From Primulina eburnea (Eukaryota > Streptophyta > Magnoliopsida > Lamiales > Gesneriaceae): 64,000 bases of DNA. A program made the translations under genes and the position numbers. Under the pieces are notes generated by a model. That model was not told where the DNA came from. It worked only from the letters and a program-made list of their open reading frames with translations, and made no database searches. Shown here piece by piece: positions 45,301-54,313 of this stretch; position 1 is the stretch's first letter; every line of letters begins with the position of its first letter. Location: assembly GCF_022965805.1 (NCBI RefSeq), contig NC_133103.1, positions 31,621,635 through 31,685,634 on the forward strand, given 5' to 3'.

Positions 45301-45843
45301 ATGTTTATGTTTTTGCATCTTCATGAAAATGTTATTTTAAGTACAAGTATTTTTCTCTGTTATATGTTAACTGTATTACGTATTACTCGTTATCAAGGAT
45401 ATGACGTGTTGAGTCTTTAGACTCACTAGGTGTGATTGATGCAGGTGATATTGATTATGAATATGATAATGGAGGTCTTGATGGTTGATCTGACTGGACT
45501 GGAGGTGCACATAACCCGAGGACCGACGCTAGTTTTCCGCACTAGTTATTATTTATGATTTAAAGTAAGGTTAAAGATATTTTTACGTCTTTTATTTATG
45601 TTATGAGAGATTTTTGAGAGGTTATAGTATGGGCTATACTTTTCAAATAATGTTTTTAGGTTGGTAAAATGTTTGACGATTTTATGCTTTAAAATATTTT
45701 CCTTTGGATTTTTAAATGGCAGTTGGATGTTTATTTTTAGAATGATGTCAAAAATATTTTATGGTTCGGCCGATGCTAAGTGAGGTTTTAAAAAAAAAAA
45801 AAAATTCTAGCACGTTGTAAGAAAACGAGTAGCAGACGTTTCA
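42395..45843 (+). repeat. F LTR, plus orientation (3449 bp)
   Basis: TGTAACGTCC to GACGTTTCA, followed by a PBS-like GTATCAGAGCC (one base off the iMet site) at 45847. TATATAAT at 42892-42899 is a likely TATA box. A GAATAY-type short tandem repeat lies at about 45180-45260. All ORFs inside appear spurious. It has a PPT before it and a PBS after it, so it is shared by two internal regions. An inverted copy is at 54314-57806. Confidence 0.85.
45180..45260 (+). repeat. Hexamer-rich tandem repeat (GAATAY) in F LTR
   Basis: Repeats of GAATAT, GAATAC and GGATAC. It translates as an EYEYEY-like ORF, which is an artefact. The inverted arm has a longer version (about 54900-54985), so the repeat number differs between arms. 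Confidence 0.75.
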
Positions 45844-46022
45844 GTTTGTATCAGAGCCGACCTCTCTTAGTACGGTGTGGTTCGGGGACGAACCAAGCGG
45901 AAGCTGGTGGGCATGTGAGGCCCGGGGCGGAAGAGGGCGGGGGGTGATCGCCGGTGCCATCAGTTGCACGGACAATGAGCGGCTCCTGGCAGGCTTCTAG
46001 GTAGAGAGAACATGAATGAACA
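45844..46022 (+). mobile_element. F leader and first part of Cassandra-like LTR (copy 2)
   Basis: PBS-like sequence and about 60 bp of leader to GGTGGGCA at 45913, then TGTGAGGCCC (45914), the same left end as copy 1. It is interrupted by H at 46022 and resumes at 53852. Confidence 0.75.
46018..46022. repeat. TSD of H (left, GAACA)
   Basis: GAACA here, GAACC at 53847-53851: one mismatch. The uninterrupted sequence in the inverted arm (near 54140) reads GAACC, so the left copy has mutated. Confidence 0.8.
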
Positions 46023-46130
46023 TGTAAGGCTCGAGATTTATTAATCGTCATTGACGTGAGACTCGGAATATTTGAGAATGCATGATGTGCAATGAGGGGA
46101 TAAAGACATGAGAAATTAGAGTGTTGATAG

Positions 46131-46440
46131 ACCGCACCCGCGCTTAGAACAGGAGTGCACCCACGGTCATGAACTTTTGATTTTTGAAGGGCAGGCCGAA
46201 GCCACACCGCACCCGCAGTGTTAGGAGAAACCGCACCCGCGGTCGATGTCCAGTAGGGTAGGAAATTTTATTCGAAGCAAGACCGCACCCGTGGTGCAAG
46301 AAGGACCGCACCCGCGGTGGTGTGACCGCACCCGCGGTCTTATATGTACCGCACCCGCGGTCGTCGATTTTAGAAAAATGATAGGGTTGCTGGGAGCATA
46401 GCGCACCCGCGGTCTTAGAGCTACTGCACCCGCGGTGCAA
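46131..46440 (+). repeat. Type I dyad array in H 5' LTR
   Basis: Ten ACCGCACCCGCGGT-type units. The 3' LTR (52020-52310) has nine: one 20-bp unit is missing there. The first two units and their spacer are nearly the same as in D. Confidence 0.9.
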
Positions 46441-47307
46441 CGTGTTTATTGAAAAATAAGACACTTGCTTCAGCCATGCAATATAAGGGTATGTGTCTTC
46501 TTTCCCTTCCATTCAGCTGAGGATCACCGAGAAAGAAGTCCAGGAAAGTGCAAGTTTCTTCAATCCTTGAATTTAACCTTGGGCAAGATTTAGCCATCCG
46601 ATTTGTATTCCGAGTTGAGATTCTTGTTCTTTGCATCAAGAGCTTCAGAAGGGTATACTTTTTATCTCTTTTCAGTATGTTTTGAAGATGTCATGTGGAG
46701 GAATTCAGATATGTTTATGGTTATATGTTCTTGAGATTATACATGTCATAGAACCGTAAACGGAATGTTTATCGGGTATCATACGCTATTGCTATGAATT
46801 TCCAGCATATGTGTATAGGAATTTTTACAGATTTTGTGATGCTAATTAGTAGAATATATGGATTATGAATCAAAGATTATGATGTATTGATAAATGTTGA
46901 GATTTGGATTGGTTGGTACCGCGAGAACACGTCGTTATGCTATCCAATTGTGTCAAGACTGATTATAGATTGTATATATGTCTTGATTGAGTTAGAGATT
47001 GAAAAATGTATATCAACATTGCCATTTCAGATTCGATATCAAGAATACGAGACTCAGACTTCTACGAACTCCAAGAAAGGTATAATTCATGTAATTATAG
47101 GGAAGATACGACTCGAATCAGATTTGATTTGAGTTTCCCAACAAAATCACATACTAGATTTATTAATGTTTATATCTTTTGATATGTTTCGATTTGTTTA
47201 TAGATTATGTTCAAATCTCCTGATATGATAATGCTGTGTTTATACATTTATATTCAAGCATTGAGATAGGAGAGTCATTGACAGATTTGTCAAAACTAGA
47301 CGTTCGG

Positions 47308-47435
47308 TGTATCGACGCATAGGAGCAGATTTCCTCCGATTGTAGACATTCGATACAGACACGACCGAAGTCTAGGAATAAGACGTACAGTTACCCCGAT
47401 TGGGAGGGTAGGTAACGGACAGTGACGTCTTATTC
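47308..47435 (+). other. R/U5 double stem-loop in H
   Basis: Stem 1: TGTATCGA (47308-47315) pairs with TCGATACA (47350-47357), extended by TTCGGT/ACCGAA. Stem 2: GAATAAGACGT (47376-47386) pairs with ACGTCTTATTC (47425-47435), with inner GTTACC/GGTAAC. Both also occur in D with paired base changes or the same arms. Confidence 0.75.
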
Positions 47436-47983
47436 ACCCTGAGATCCCTAGAGTAGAGTCAAGACATGAGTTGATTTGCATTGCATGCTTATATATGTTG
47501 GTTTCATAGACTATGGAACCTATGATTTAGATCACATGCATGATATTGTGTTTTATGATTTTATTATGCATATGCATGTATACATGTTTTATACTGGGAT
47601 GTGTTCTTACCGGAGTTTCTTGCTGTTGTTATGTCTGTATGTGTGCATAACAACAGGTGGGTCCGGATCTGGGTCACGACAGAGATGAGTACGAGATAGC
47701 GTGGTGACTACGGGCGCAGAAGATGACTAGTGACTCTTACTAGACTTGTGTAGTATTTGTATTTATGGTTTGTATTAAACTATACACTAGTTGGATTGAT
47801 GTATTAGGACGAGACACATTTATCATGTTTGTACATTATATATGATGTAAATTAATAAAGAAAGATTATGCTTAGTAATGAAATTTGATTTAATGTTAAA
47901 AAGCGAAAATTTGACCCACATTTTCTCACAGATCCATTTAATCCCAGACAGAACTGAGTTAGAGCCCGGGTCGCCAAAACAGG

Positions 47984-47995
47984 TGGTATCAGAGC
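47984..47995 (+). promoter_or_regulatory. H primer-binding site (tRNA-iMet)
   Basis: TGGTATCAGAGC just inside the 5' LTR. Confidence 0.95.
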
Positions 47996-48237
47996 AGTAG
48001 GTTCTGTAGACTGAGATAGATAGAATGAGTGGGGTAGATCGAGTCATCTTCCTTGCTTTTGATGTGCTAGAATGATTTATTGCTTTCCATATCATATGTT
48101 TTTGTATTATCTGATTTGATTTAAAGCATATAATTGTCAAGCCTGAATAAGAACTGATTCTAGATCAGAGGTATATGATCAGAGGAGGGCTGAGACAGCC
48201 TGTATAGACTATATACTAATCTGTTTGATTATCAGAT

Positions 48238-48872
48238 ATGCCGCCTAGAAGAGTACCGCAACCGGCTGCAGGACAAGTGCCAGAATAGGGGAGTACGTCA
48301 GGCACTCAGATGGACGTGACCGCTACACCAATGGAAACTCTGTTGAAGCGGTTTCAGTCGTTCCGACCCTCAACGTTGAAAGGCACCGAGAATGCAGCTG
48401 ATTGCGAAAGTTGGCTGGATGACATAGAGATGCTGTCCGAATCACTTGCCTATTCAGACGAACGGAGAGTAAAGCTGATTGGTCATCAATTGAAAGAAGT
48501 GGCCAAGAGTTGGTGGCTAACGGCGAAACGAGCCCTAGAACATCGAGGTATTGATATTACTTGGAAAGTTTTTAAAGATGAATTTTATCAACGTTTCTTT
48601 CCAGTATCATACCGAAAAGACAAAGGGGCAGAGTTCGCCAATTTAAGACAGGGGCAATGGAACATCGAGGAGTATGTTGCCAAATTCTCGTCCTTGCTTT
48701 GACTTGAAGCACATGTAGCAGGGAATGACGAGGTAGTTGCTGATCAGTTCATAAACGGTTTGAATCCGGACATCTTTACTCTAGTGAATACGGGGCGACC
48801 TAATACCTTTTCTGAGGCGCTGAACCGAGCAAAGGGAGCAGAGGCTGGTTTGATCAGACAGGAGGGTTCCTT
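48238..48872 (+). pseudogene. H gag, two stops and lost C-terminus
   Basis: Starts at ATG 48238 (MPPRRVPQ), the ancestral start that D and C1 have lost. Stop TAG at 48286-48288, then open from MDVTATPMETLLKRF through SWWLTAKRALEH and FANLRQGQWNIEEYV to TGA at 48700-48702. The same frame then continues to about 48870. It lacks the serine-rich linker and CCHC knuckle. Gag sequence joins directly to the pre-RT segment near 48873. At least the knuckle and the whole protease are deleted. Confidence 0.85.
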
Positions 48873-48875
48873 GTT

Positions 48876-51812
48876 TATGCGGTAGATCTACAGAAATCGA
48901 GCCCGGCATTGGCAGATTTGCCAGTAGTGCGGGAGTTTGCAGATGTGTTTTCGGATGAGATTCCAGGGTTACCTCCAGCTCGAGAGGTAGATTTTAGCAT
49001 TGATCTGATTCCAGGTACCGCCCCTATTTCGAGAGCTCCTAATCGAATGGCACCGATAGAGTTGAAAGATTTGAAAGCACAGTTAAAAGATCTTCTGGCC
49101 AAGGGATACATTAGACCGAGTGTGTCTCCTTGGGGTACTCCGGTGCTATTTGTACGGAAGAAAGACGGCTCTATGAGATTGTGTATAGATTACAGGCAAC
49201 TGAACAAGGCAACGATAAAAAACAAATATCCTTTGCCTAGAATAGACGACTTATTTGATCAGTTGCAGGGATCATCTATCTATTCCAAGATTGACTTGCG
49301 ATCGGGATATCATCAACTCAGAGTTCGAGATGTTGATATACCGAAAACGGCATTCCGAACCAGGTATGGACATTATGAGTTTGTTGTCATGCCTTTTGGT
49401 TTAACGAATGCTCCAGCGGTGTTTATGAGTTTGATGAACCGCATCTTTCAGAGGTACTTGGATGAGTTTGTGATTGTGTTTATTGATGATCTTTTGGTGT
49501 ACTCTAAGAATTTGAATGAGCATGCCAATCATTTGAGAATTGTGTTGCAAACCCTGAGAAATGAAAGATTATATGCTAAACTGTCCAAGTGTGAGTTTTG
49601 GCTAAGACAGGTTGTCTTCTTGGGTCATATCATATCTGGAGATGGTATTTATGTGGATCCGACTAAAGTTGAAGCTGTGATCAGTTGGCCGAGACCGACT
49701 TCTGTGCCAGAGATACGTAGTTTCATGGGTCTAGCAGGGTACTATAGAAGATTTATCAAAGATTTCTCCAGTATTGCGAAGCCGATTACCCAGTTGACAC
49801 AGAAGAATACGCCATTTGTGTGGTCTGAAGATTGTGAGTCTAGCTTTCTAGAGTTGAAGAAGAAGAGGCTGACCAGTGCACCTGTCTTGATGATTCCTTC
49901 AGGTACGGGTGAGTTCGTTGTATATTGTGATGCATCTCACAGAGGGCTGGGATGTATTCTTATGCAGCGAGGACACGTGATAGCATATGCCTCTAGACAG
50001 CTGAAGCCACACGAGACTCGATACCCAATTCATGATCTTGAATTGGCGGCTATCGTATTTGCACTAAATATTTGGCGTCATTATCTGTATGGCGAGAAAT
50101 TTGAAATCTACTCTGATCATAAGAGCTTGAAATACTTGTTCTCTCAATCAGAGTTGAATATGAGACAGCGTAGATGGCTCGATTTGTTGAAAGACTTTGA
50201 TTGCGAAATCAAATACTATCCAGGGAAGTCAAATGCAGCAGTAGACGCCTTGAGTCGAAAGGTTTGTGCTTTATCCTTGTCGACGATAGGGGTTTCAAAT
50301 TTAGTTGAAAATTGCTGTTTGTCTGGATTAGCATTTGATACAGGTAGTAGACCATTGCTACTTTCTTCGATTCAAGTTGAGCCAGATTTGATTATGAGAA
50401 TCGAAGAAGCACAAAGAATTGATCCAAACGTGCAGAAATCGATTGATATGGTCAGATCAGGGCATATATCAGAATATCAGGTACGTGATTCTGTGCTATA
50501 TGTGAATAACCGTCTTGTAGTGCCAGATGTTTCAGATTTGAAACAACAGATATTGTCAGAAGCGCACTGTAGTCGGTTCAGTATTTATCCTGGAGGCAGA
50601 AAGATGTATAACGACCTGAAGACACAGTTCTGGTGGAAACAGATGAAGTCAGATATCGCCGAATTTGTGTCAAAGTGTTTGAATTGCCAACAGGTAAAAG
50701 CTGAAAGAAAGAAGCTCGGAGGATTACTTCAGAGTTTGTCTATTCCAGAATGGAAATGGGATTACATTTCCATGGATTTCGTGACAAAGTTACCTCGATC
50801 ATCTAGAGGCTGTGATGCGATTTGGGTCATTATTGACAGACTGATCAAATCAGCTTGTTTTATCCCGTATAGAATGACTTATCGACATGATCAGATGGCG
50901 GAGATATATGTCCGAGAGGTAGTCAGATTGCATGGTGTGTCGAAGTCTATTGTATCAGATCGTGATTCACGATTCACTTCGCACTTTTGGCAGACTTTGC
51001 AGCAGGCTCTAGGTACGAATTTACACTTGAGTACTGCTTATCATCCTCAGACAGACGTACAGTCAGAGCGGACTATTCAGACATTAGAGGATATGTTGAG
51101 AGCCGTAGTGCTAGATTTTGGCATTAGTTGGCAAGATTCTCTAACTCTTTGCGAATTCTCATACAATAACAGCTATCAGACGAGCATCGAGATGGCACCG
51201 TTTGAAGCTTTGTATGGCAAGAAGTGCAGATCTCCGTTGTACTGGGATGATGTATCTGAGGTACCAGAACTTGGGCCTGATATGATACGTGAGATGATTG
51301 AGAAGGTAAAGATCATTCAGAAAAGAATGAAGACGGCACAAGATAGGCAAGCGAAATACGCCAATATCAGACGTAGACCGTTGGTATTTGAAGCAGGAGA
51401 CAGAGTGTTTCTAAAGATTTCTCCTTTCAGAGGCGTTGTCAGATTTGGCAAGCGTGGAAAATTGTCTCCTCGATACATCGGTCCTTACGAAATTCTCGAA
51501 AAGATTGGCGATCGAGCATATCGACTCGCTCTTCCTCCTTCTTTATCCGGGATACATGACATTTTTCATGTATCGATGCTGCGTAGATACATGCCTGATA
51601 TTTCGCATGTCATTCATCCTGACGAAGCTGAGCTTGATCAGACATTGAGCTATGTTAAACAACCGATACAGATTCTTGATCGGAAAGAAAAGAAGCTCAG
51701 AACGAAGACTATTCCGCTAGTGAAAGTCCAATGGGGTCGACATGGCATCGAAGAAGCGACTTGGGAGACAGAAGCAGATATGAGACAGAGACATCCCGAA
51801 TTATTTACATGA
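48876..51812 (+). CDS. H pol: RT, RNase H, integrase, chromodomain-like tail
   Basis: One uninterrupted frame of about 978 codons, entered from the deletion junction (YAVDLQKSS); it has no ATG of its own at the left end. In order: pre-[16 protein letters not shown] with [10 protein letters not shown] and FIDDLLVYS; RNase [11 protein letters not shown] and [11 protein letters not shown]; integrase zinc region [10 protein letters not shown] to CLNCQQ; core with [18 protein letters not shown] and [13 protein letters not shown]; segment [19 protein letters not shown]; tail [15 protein letters not shown], stop 51810-51812. Catalytic residues look complete. Without protease and an upstream Gag fusion, activity from this copy alone is unlikely. 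Confidence 0.9.
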   Translation, partial: YAVDLQKSSPALADLPVVREFADVFSDEIPGLPPAREVDFSIDLIPGTAPISRAPNRMAPIELKDLKAQLKDLLAKGYIRPSVSPWGTPVLFVRKKDGSMRLCIDYRQLNKATIKNKYPLPRIDDLFDQLQGSSIYSKIDLRSGYHQLRVRDVDIPKTAFRTRYGHYEFVVMPFGLTNAPAVFMSLMNRIFQRYLDEFVIVFIDDLLVYSKNLNEHANHLRIVLQTLRNERLYAKLSKCEFWLRQVVFLGHIISGDGIYVDPTKVEAVISWPRPTSVPEIRSFMGLAGYYRRFIKDFSSIAKPITQLTQKNTPFVWSEDCESSFLELKKKRLTSAPVLMIPSGTGEFVVYCDASHRGLGCILMQRGHVIAYASRQLKPHETRYPIHDLELAAIVFALNIWRHYLYGEKFEIYSDHKSLKYLFSQSELNMRQRRWLDLLKDFDCEIKYYPGKSNAAVDALSRKVCALSLSTIGVSNLVENCCLSGLAFDTGSRPLLLSSIQVEPDLIMRIEEAQRIDPNVQKSIDMVRSGHISEYQVRDSVLYVNNRLVVPDVSDLKQQILSEAHCSRFSIYPGGRKMYNDLKTQFWWKQMKSDIAEFVSKCLNCQQVKAERKKLGGLLQSLSIPEWKWDYISMDFVTKLPRSSRGCDAIWVIIDRLIKSACFIPYRMTYRHDQMAEIYVREVVRLHGVSKSIVSDRDSRFTSHFWQTLQQALGTNLHLSTAYHPQTDVQSERTIQTLEDMLRAVVLDFGISWQDSLTLCEFSYNNSYQTSIEMAPFEALYGKKCRSPLYWDDVSEVPELGPDMIREMIEKVKIIQKRMKTAQDRQAKYANIRRRPLVFEAGDRVFLKISPFRGVVRFGKRGKLSPRYIGPYEILEKIGDRAYRLALPPSLSGIHDIFHVSMLRRYMPDISHVIHPDEAELDQTLSYVKQPIQILDRKEKKLRTKTIPLVKVQWGRHGIEEATWETEADMRQRHPELFT

Positions 51813-51874
51813 TGTAAGTGATTCTTCAGTTTTGATTATATTACTTCTCATGTATGATATGATAGATTGCATGC

Positions 51875-51912
51875 GATTTCGAGGACGAAATCATTTCTTA
51901 GAGGGGGAGAAA
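51875..51912 (+). promoter_or_regulatory. H 3' hairpin and PPT
   Basis: GATTTCG-AGGA-CGAAATC (51875-51892) followed by TTAGAGGGGGAGAAA next to TGTAAGG. Confidence 0.88.
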
Positions 51913-53846
51913 TGTAAGGCTCGAGATTTATTAATCTTCATTGACGTGAGACTCGGAATATTTGAGAATGCATGATGTGCAACGAGGGGAGAAAGACATG
52001 AGAAATTAGAGTGTTGATAGACCGCACCCGCGCTTAGAACAGGAGTGCACCGCGGTCATAAACTTTTGATTTTTGAAGGGCAGGCCGAAGCCACACCGCA
52101 CCCGCGGTGTTAGGAGAGACCGCACCCGCGGTCGATGTCCAGTAGGGTAGGAAATTTTATTCGAAGCAAGACGGCACCCGCGGTGCAAGAAGGACCGCAC
52201 CCGCGGTCTTATATGTACCGCACCCTCAGTCGTCGATTTTAGAAAAATGATAGGGTTGCCTAGAGCATAGCGCACCCGCGGTCTTAGAGCTACCGCACCC
52301 GCGGTGCAACGTGTTTATTGAAAAATAAGACACTTGCTTCAGCCATGCAATATAAGGGTATGTGTCTTCTTTCCCTTCCATTCAGCTGAGGATCACCGAG
52401 AAAGAAGTCCAGGAAAGTGCAAGTTTCTTCAATCCTTGAATTTAACCTTGGGCAAGATTTAGCCATCCGATTTGTATTCCGAGTTGAGATTCTTGTTCTT
52501 TGCATCAAGAGCTTCAGAAGGGTATACTTTTTATCTCTTTTCAGTATGTTTTGAAGATGGCATGGGAGGAATTCAGATATGTTTATGGTTATATGTTCTT
52601 GAGATTATACATGTCATAGAACCGTAAACGGAATGATTATCGGGTATCATACGCTATTGCTATGAATTTCCAGCATATGTGTATAGGAATTTCTACAGAT
52701 TTTGTGATGCTAATGAGTAGAATATATGGATTATGAATCAAAGATTATGATGTATTGATAAATGTTGAGATTTGGATTGGTTGGTACCGCGAGAACACGT
52801 CGTTATGCTATCCAGTTGTGTCAAGACTGATTATAGATTGTATATATGTCTTGATTGAGTTAGAGATTGAAAAATGTATATAAACATTGCCATTTCAGAT
52901 TCGATATCAAGAATACAAGACTCAGACTTCTACGAACTCCAAGAAAGGTATAATTCATGTGATTATAGGGAAGATACGACTCGAATCAGATTTGATTTGA
53001 GTTTCCCAACAAAATCACATACTAGATTTATTAATGTTTATATCTTTTGATATGTTTCGATTTGTTTATAGATTATGTTCAAATCTCCTGATATGATAAC
53101 GCTGTGTTTATACATTTATATTCAAGCATTGAGATAGGAGAGTCATTGACAGATTTGTCAAAACTAGACGTTCGGTGTATCGACGCATAGGAGCAGATTT
53201 CCTCCGATTGTAGACATTCGATACAGACACGACCGAAGTCTAGGAATAAGACGTACAGTAACCCCGATTGGGAGGGTAGGTAACCGACAGTGACGTCTTA
53301 TTCACCCCGGGATCCCTAGAGTAGAGTCAAGACATGAGTTGATTTGCATTGCATGCTTATATATGTTGGTTTCATAGACTATGGAACCTATGATTTAGAT
53401 CACATGCATGATATTGTGTTTTATGATTTTATTATGCATATGCATGTATACATGTTTTATAGTGGGATGTGTTCTCACCGGAGTTTCTGGCTGTTGTTAT
53501 GTCTGTATGTGTGCATAACAACAGGTGGGGCAGGATCTGGGTTACGACAGAGATGAGTACGAGATAGCGTGGTGACTACGGGCGCAGAAGATGACTAGTG
53601 GCTCTTACTAGACTTGTGTAGTATTTGTATTTATGGTTTGTATTAAACTATACACTAGTTGGATTGATGTATTAGGACGAGACACGTTTATCATGTTTGT
53701 ACATTATATATGATGTAAATTAATAAAGAAAGATTATGCTTAGTAATGACATTTGATTTAATGTTAAAAAGCGAAAATTTGACCCACATTTTCTCAGAGA
53801 TCCATTTAATCCCAGACAGAACTGAGTTAGAGCCCGGGTCCCCACA
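51913..53846 (+). repeat. 3' LTR of H (1934 bp)
   Basis: Ends GGTCCCCACA. Array 52020-52310, CATGCA 52344-52349 before ATATAAGG. R/U5 stem arms 53244-53254 and 53293-53303. The 22-bp length difference from the 5' LTR is one array unit (20 bp) plus two single-base gaps. Confidence 0.93.
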
Positions 53847-53851
53847 GAACC

Positions 53852-54100
53852 GACCCACACGGGAATGAGAGGGATTCCGAGACAGTTCAATGTAATGGAC
53901 TGTACAGTTGAAGAGTGCTTAAAAGATTTGATTGGTGCTACTCATATCACGAAGGTGCATCTTCTTTTCGGTAGCTCATCACATAAGAACTTCAAAGTTA
54001 AGCTTGCTTGACTTGGGGCAATTTTGGGATGGGTGACCTCCTGGGAAGTTTCCCAAGGTGCGTGTGAGTGAGAACATAAGCACGCTGGAAAGACTCGTCT
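53852..54100 (+). mobile_element. Cassandra-like LTR (copy 2), right part with 5S-like domain
   Basis: Continues from 46022 after H. The 5S-like part (about 53949-54066) keeps AAGTTAAGC-TTGCTTG and GGGATGGGTGACCTCCTGGG, which match the plant 5S rRNA internal control region better than copy 1 does. It stops at ACTCGTCT, where the sequence turns back on itself (inverted copy from 54101). Confidence 0.75.
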
Positions 54101-54313
54101 CAGTCTCGGAATCTCTCTCATTCCCGTGTGGGTCGGTTCATTCATGTTCCCTCCACCTAGAAGCCTGCTAGGAGCCGCTCATTGTCCGTGCAACTGATGG
54201 CACCGGCGATCACCCCCCGCCCTCTTCGGCCCCGGGCCTCACATGCCCACCAGCTTCCGCTTGGTTCGTCCCCGAACCACAATGTACTAAAAGAGGTCGG
54301 CTCTGATACCAAC
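54101..54313 (-). mobile_element. Inverted partial Cassandra-like LTR and F leader
   Basis: The reverse strand reads TGTGAGGCCC from 54243 down to CCGAGACTG at 54101, then stops. 54244-54313 is the inverted leader, with PBS TGGTATCAGAGCC at 54311-54299. It matches 45844-46022 plus the first bases after H. Confidence 0.8.

Larger units (their letters stand above)
46023..47978 (+). repeat. 5' LTR of H (1956 bp)
   Basis: Starts TGTAAGGCTC; the end reads GTCGCCAAA where the 3' LTR has GTCCCCACA. Type I array 46131-46440, CATGCA at 46475-46480 directly before ATATAAGG (46481-46488), stems at 47308-47357 and 47376-47435. Confidence 0.93.
46023..53846 (+). mobile_element. Element H: Ty3/gypsy element with intact RT-RNase H-integrase
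   Basis: A 7824-bp plus-strand element. LTRs 46023-47978 and 51913-53846 share about 98% by eye. iMet PBS and PPT are present. Its LTR ends, gag and leader structures resemble D, so it is the pol-bearing relative of D and C1 in this window. It has lost the gag zinc knuckle and protease by internal deletion. Confidence 0.95.

Noticed and set aside
45124..45420. EYEYEY-rich ORF, also minus 54734-55042
   Set aside because: It is a translated GAATAY tandem repeat inside a non-coding F LTR; the repeat number differs between arms.
53949..54066. A true 5S rRNA gene
   Set aside because: Only the internal control region is well conserved, the 5' part is diverged, and it lies in an LTR-like unit. A Cassandra-type 5S-derived domain fits better.
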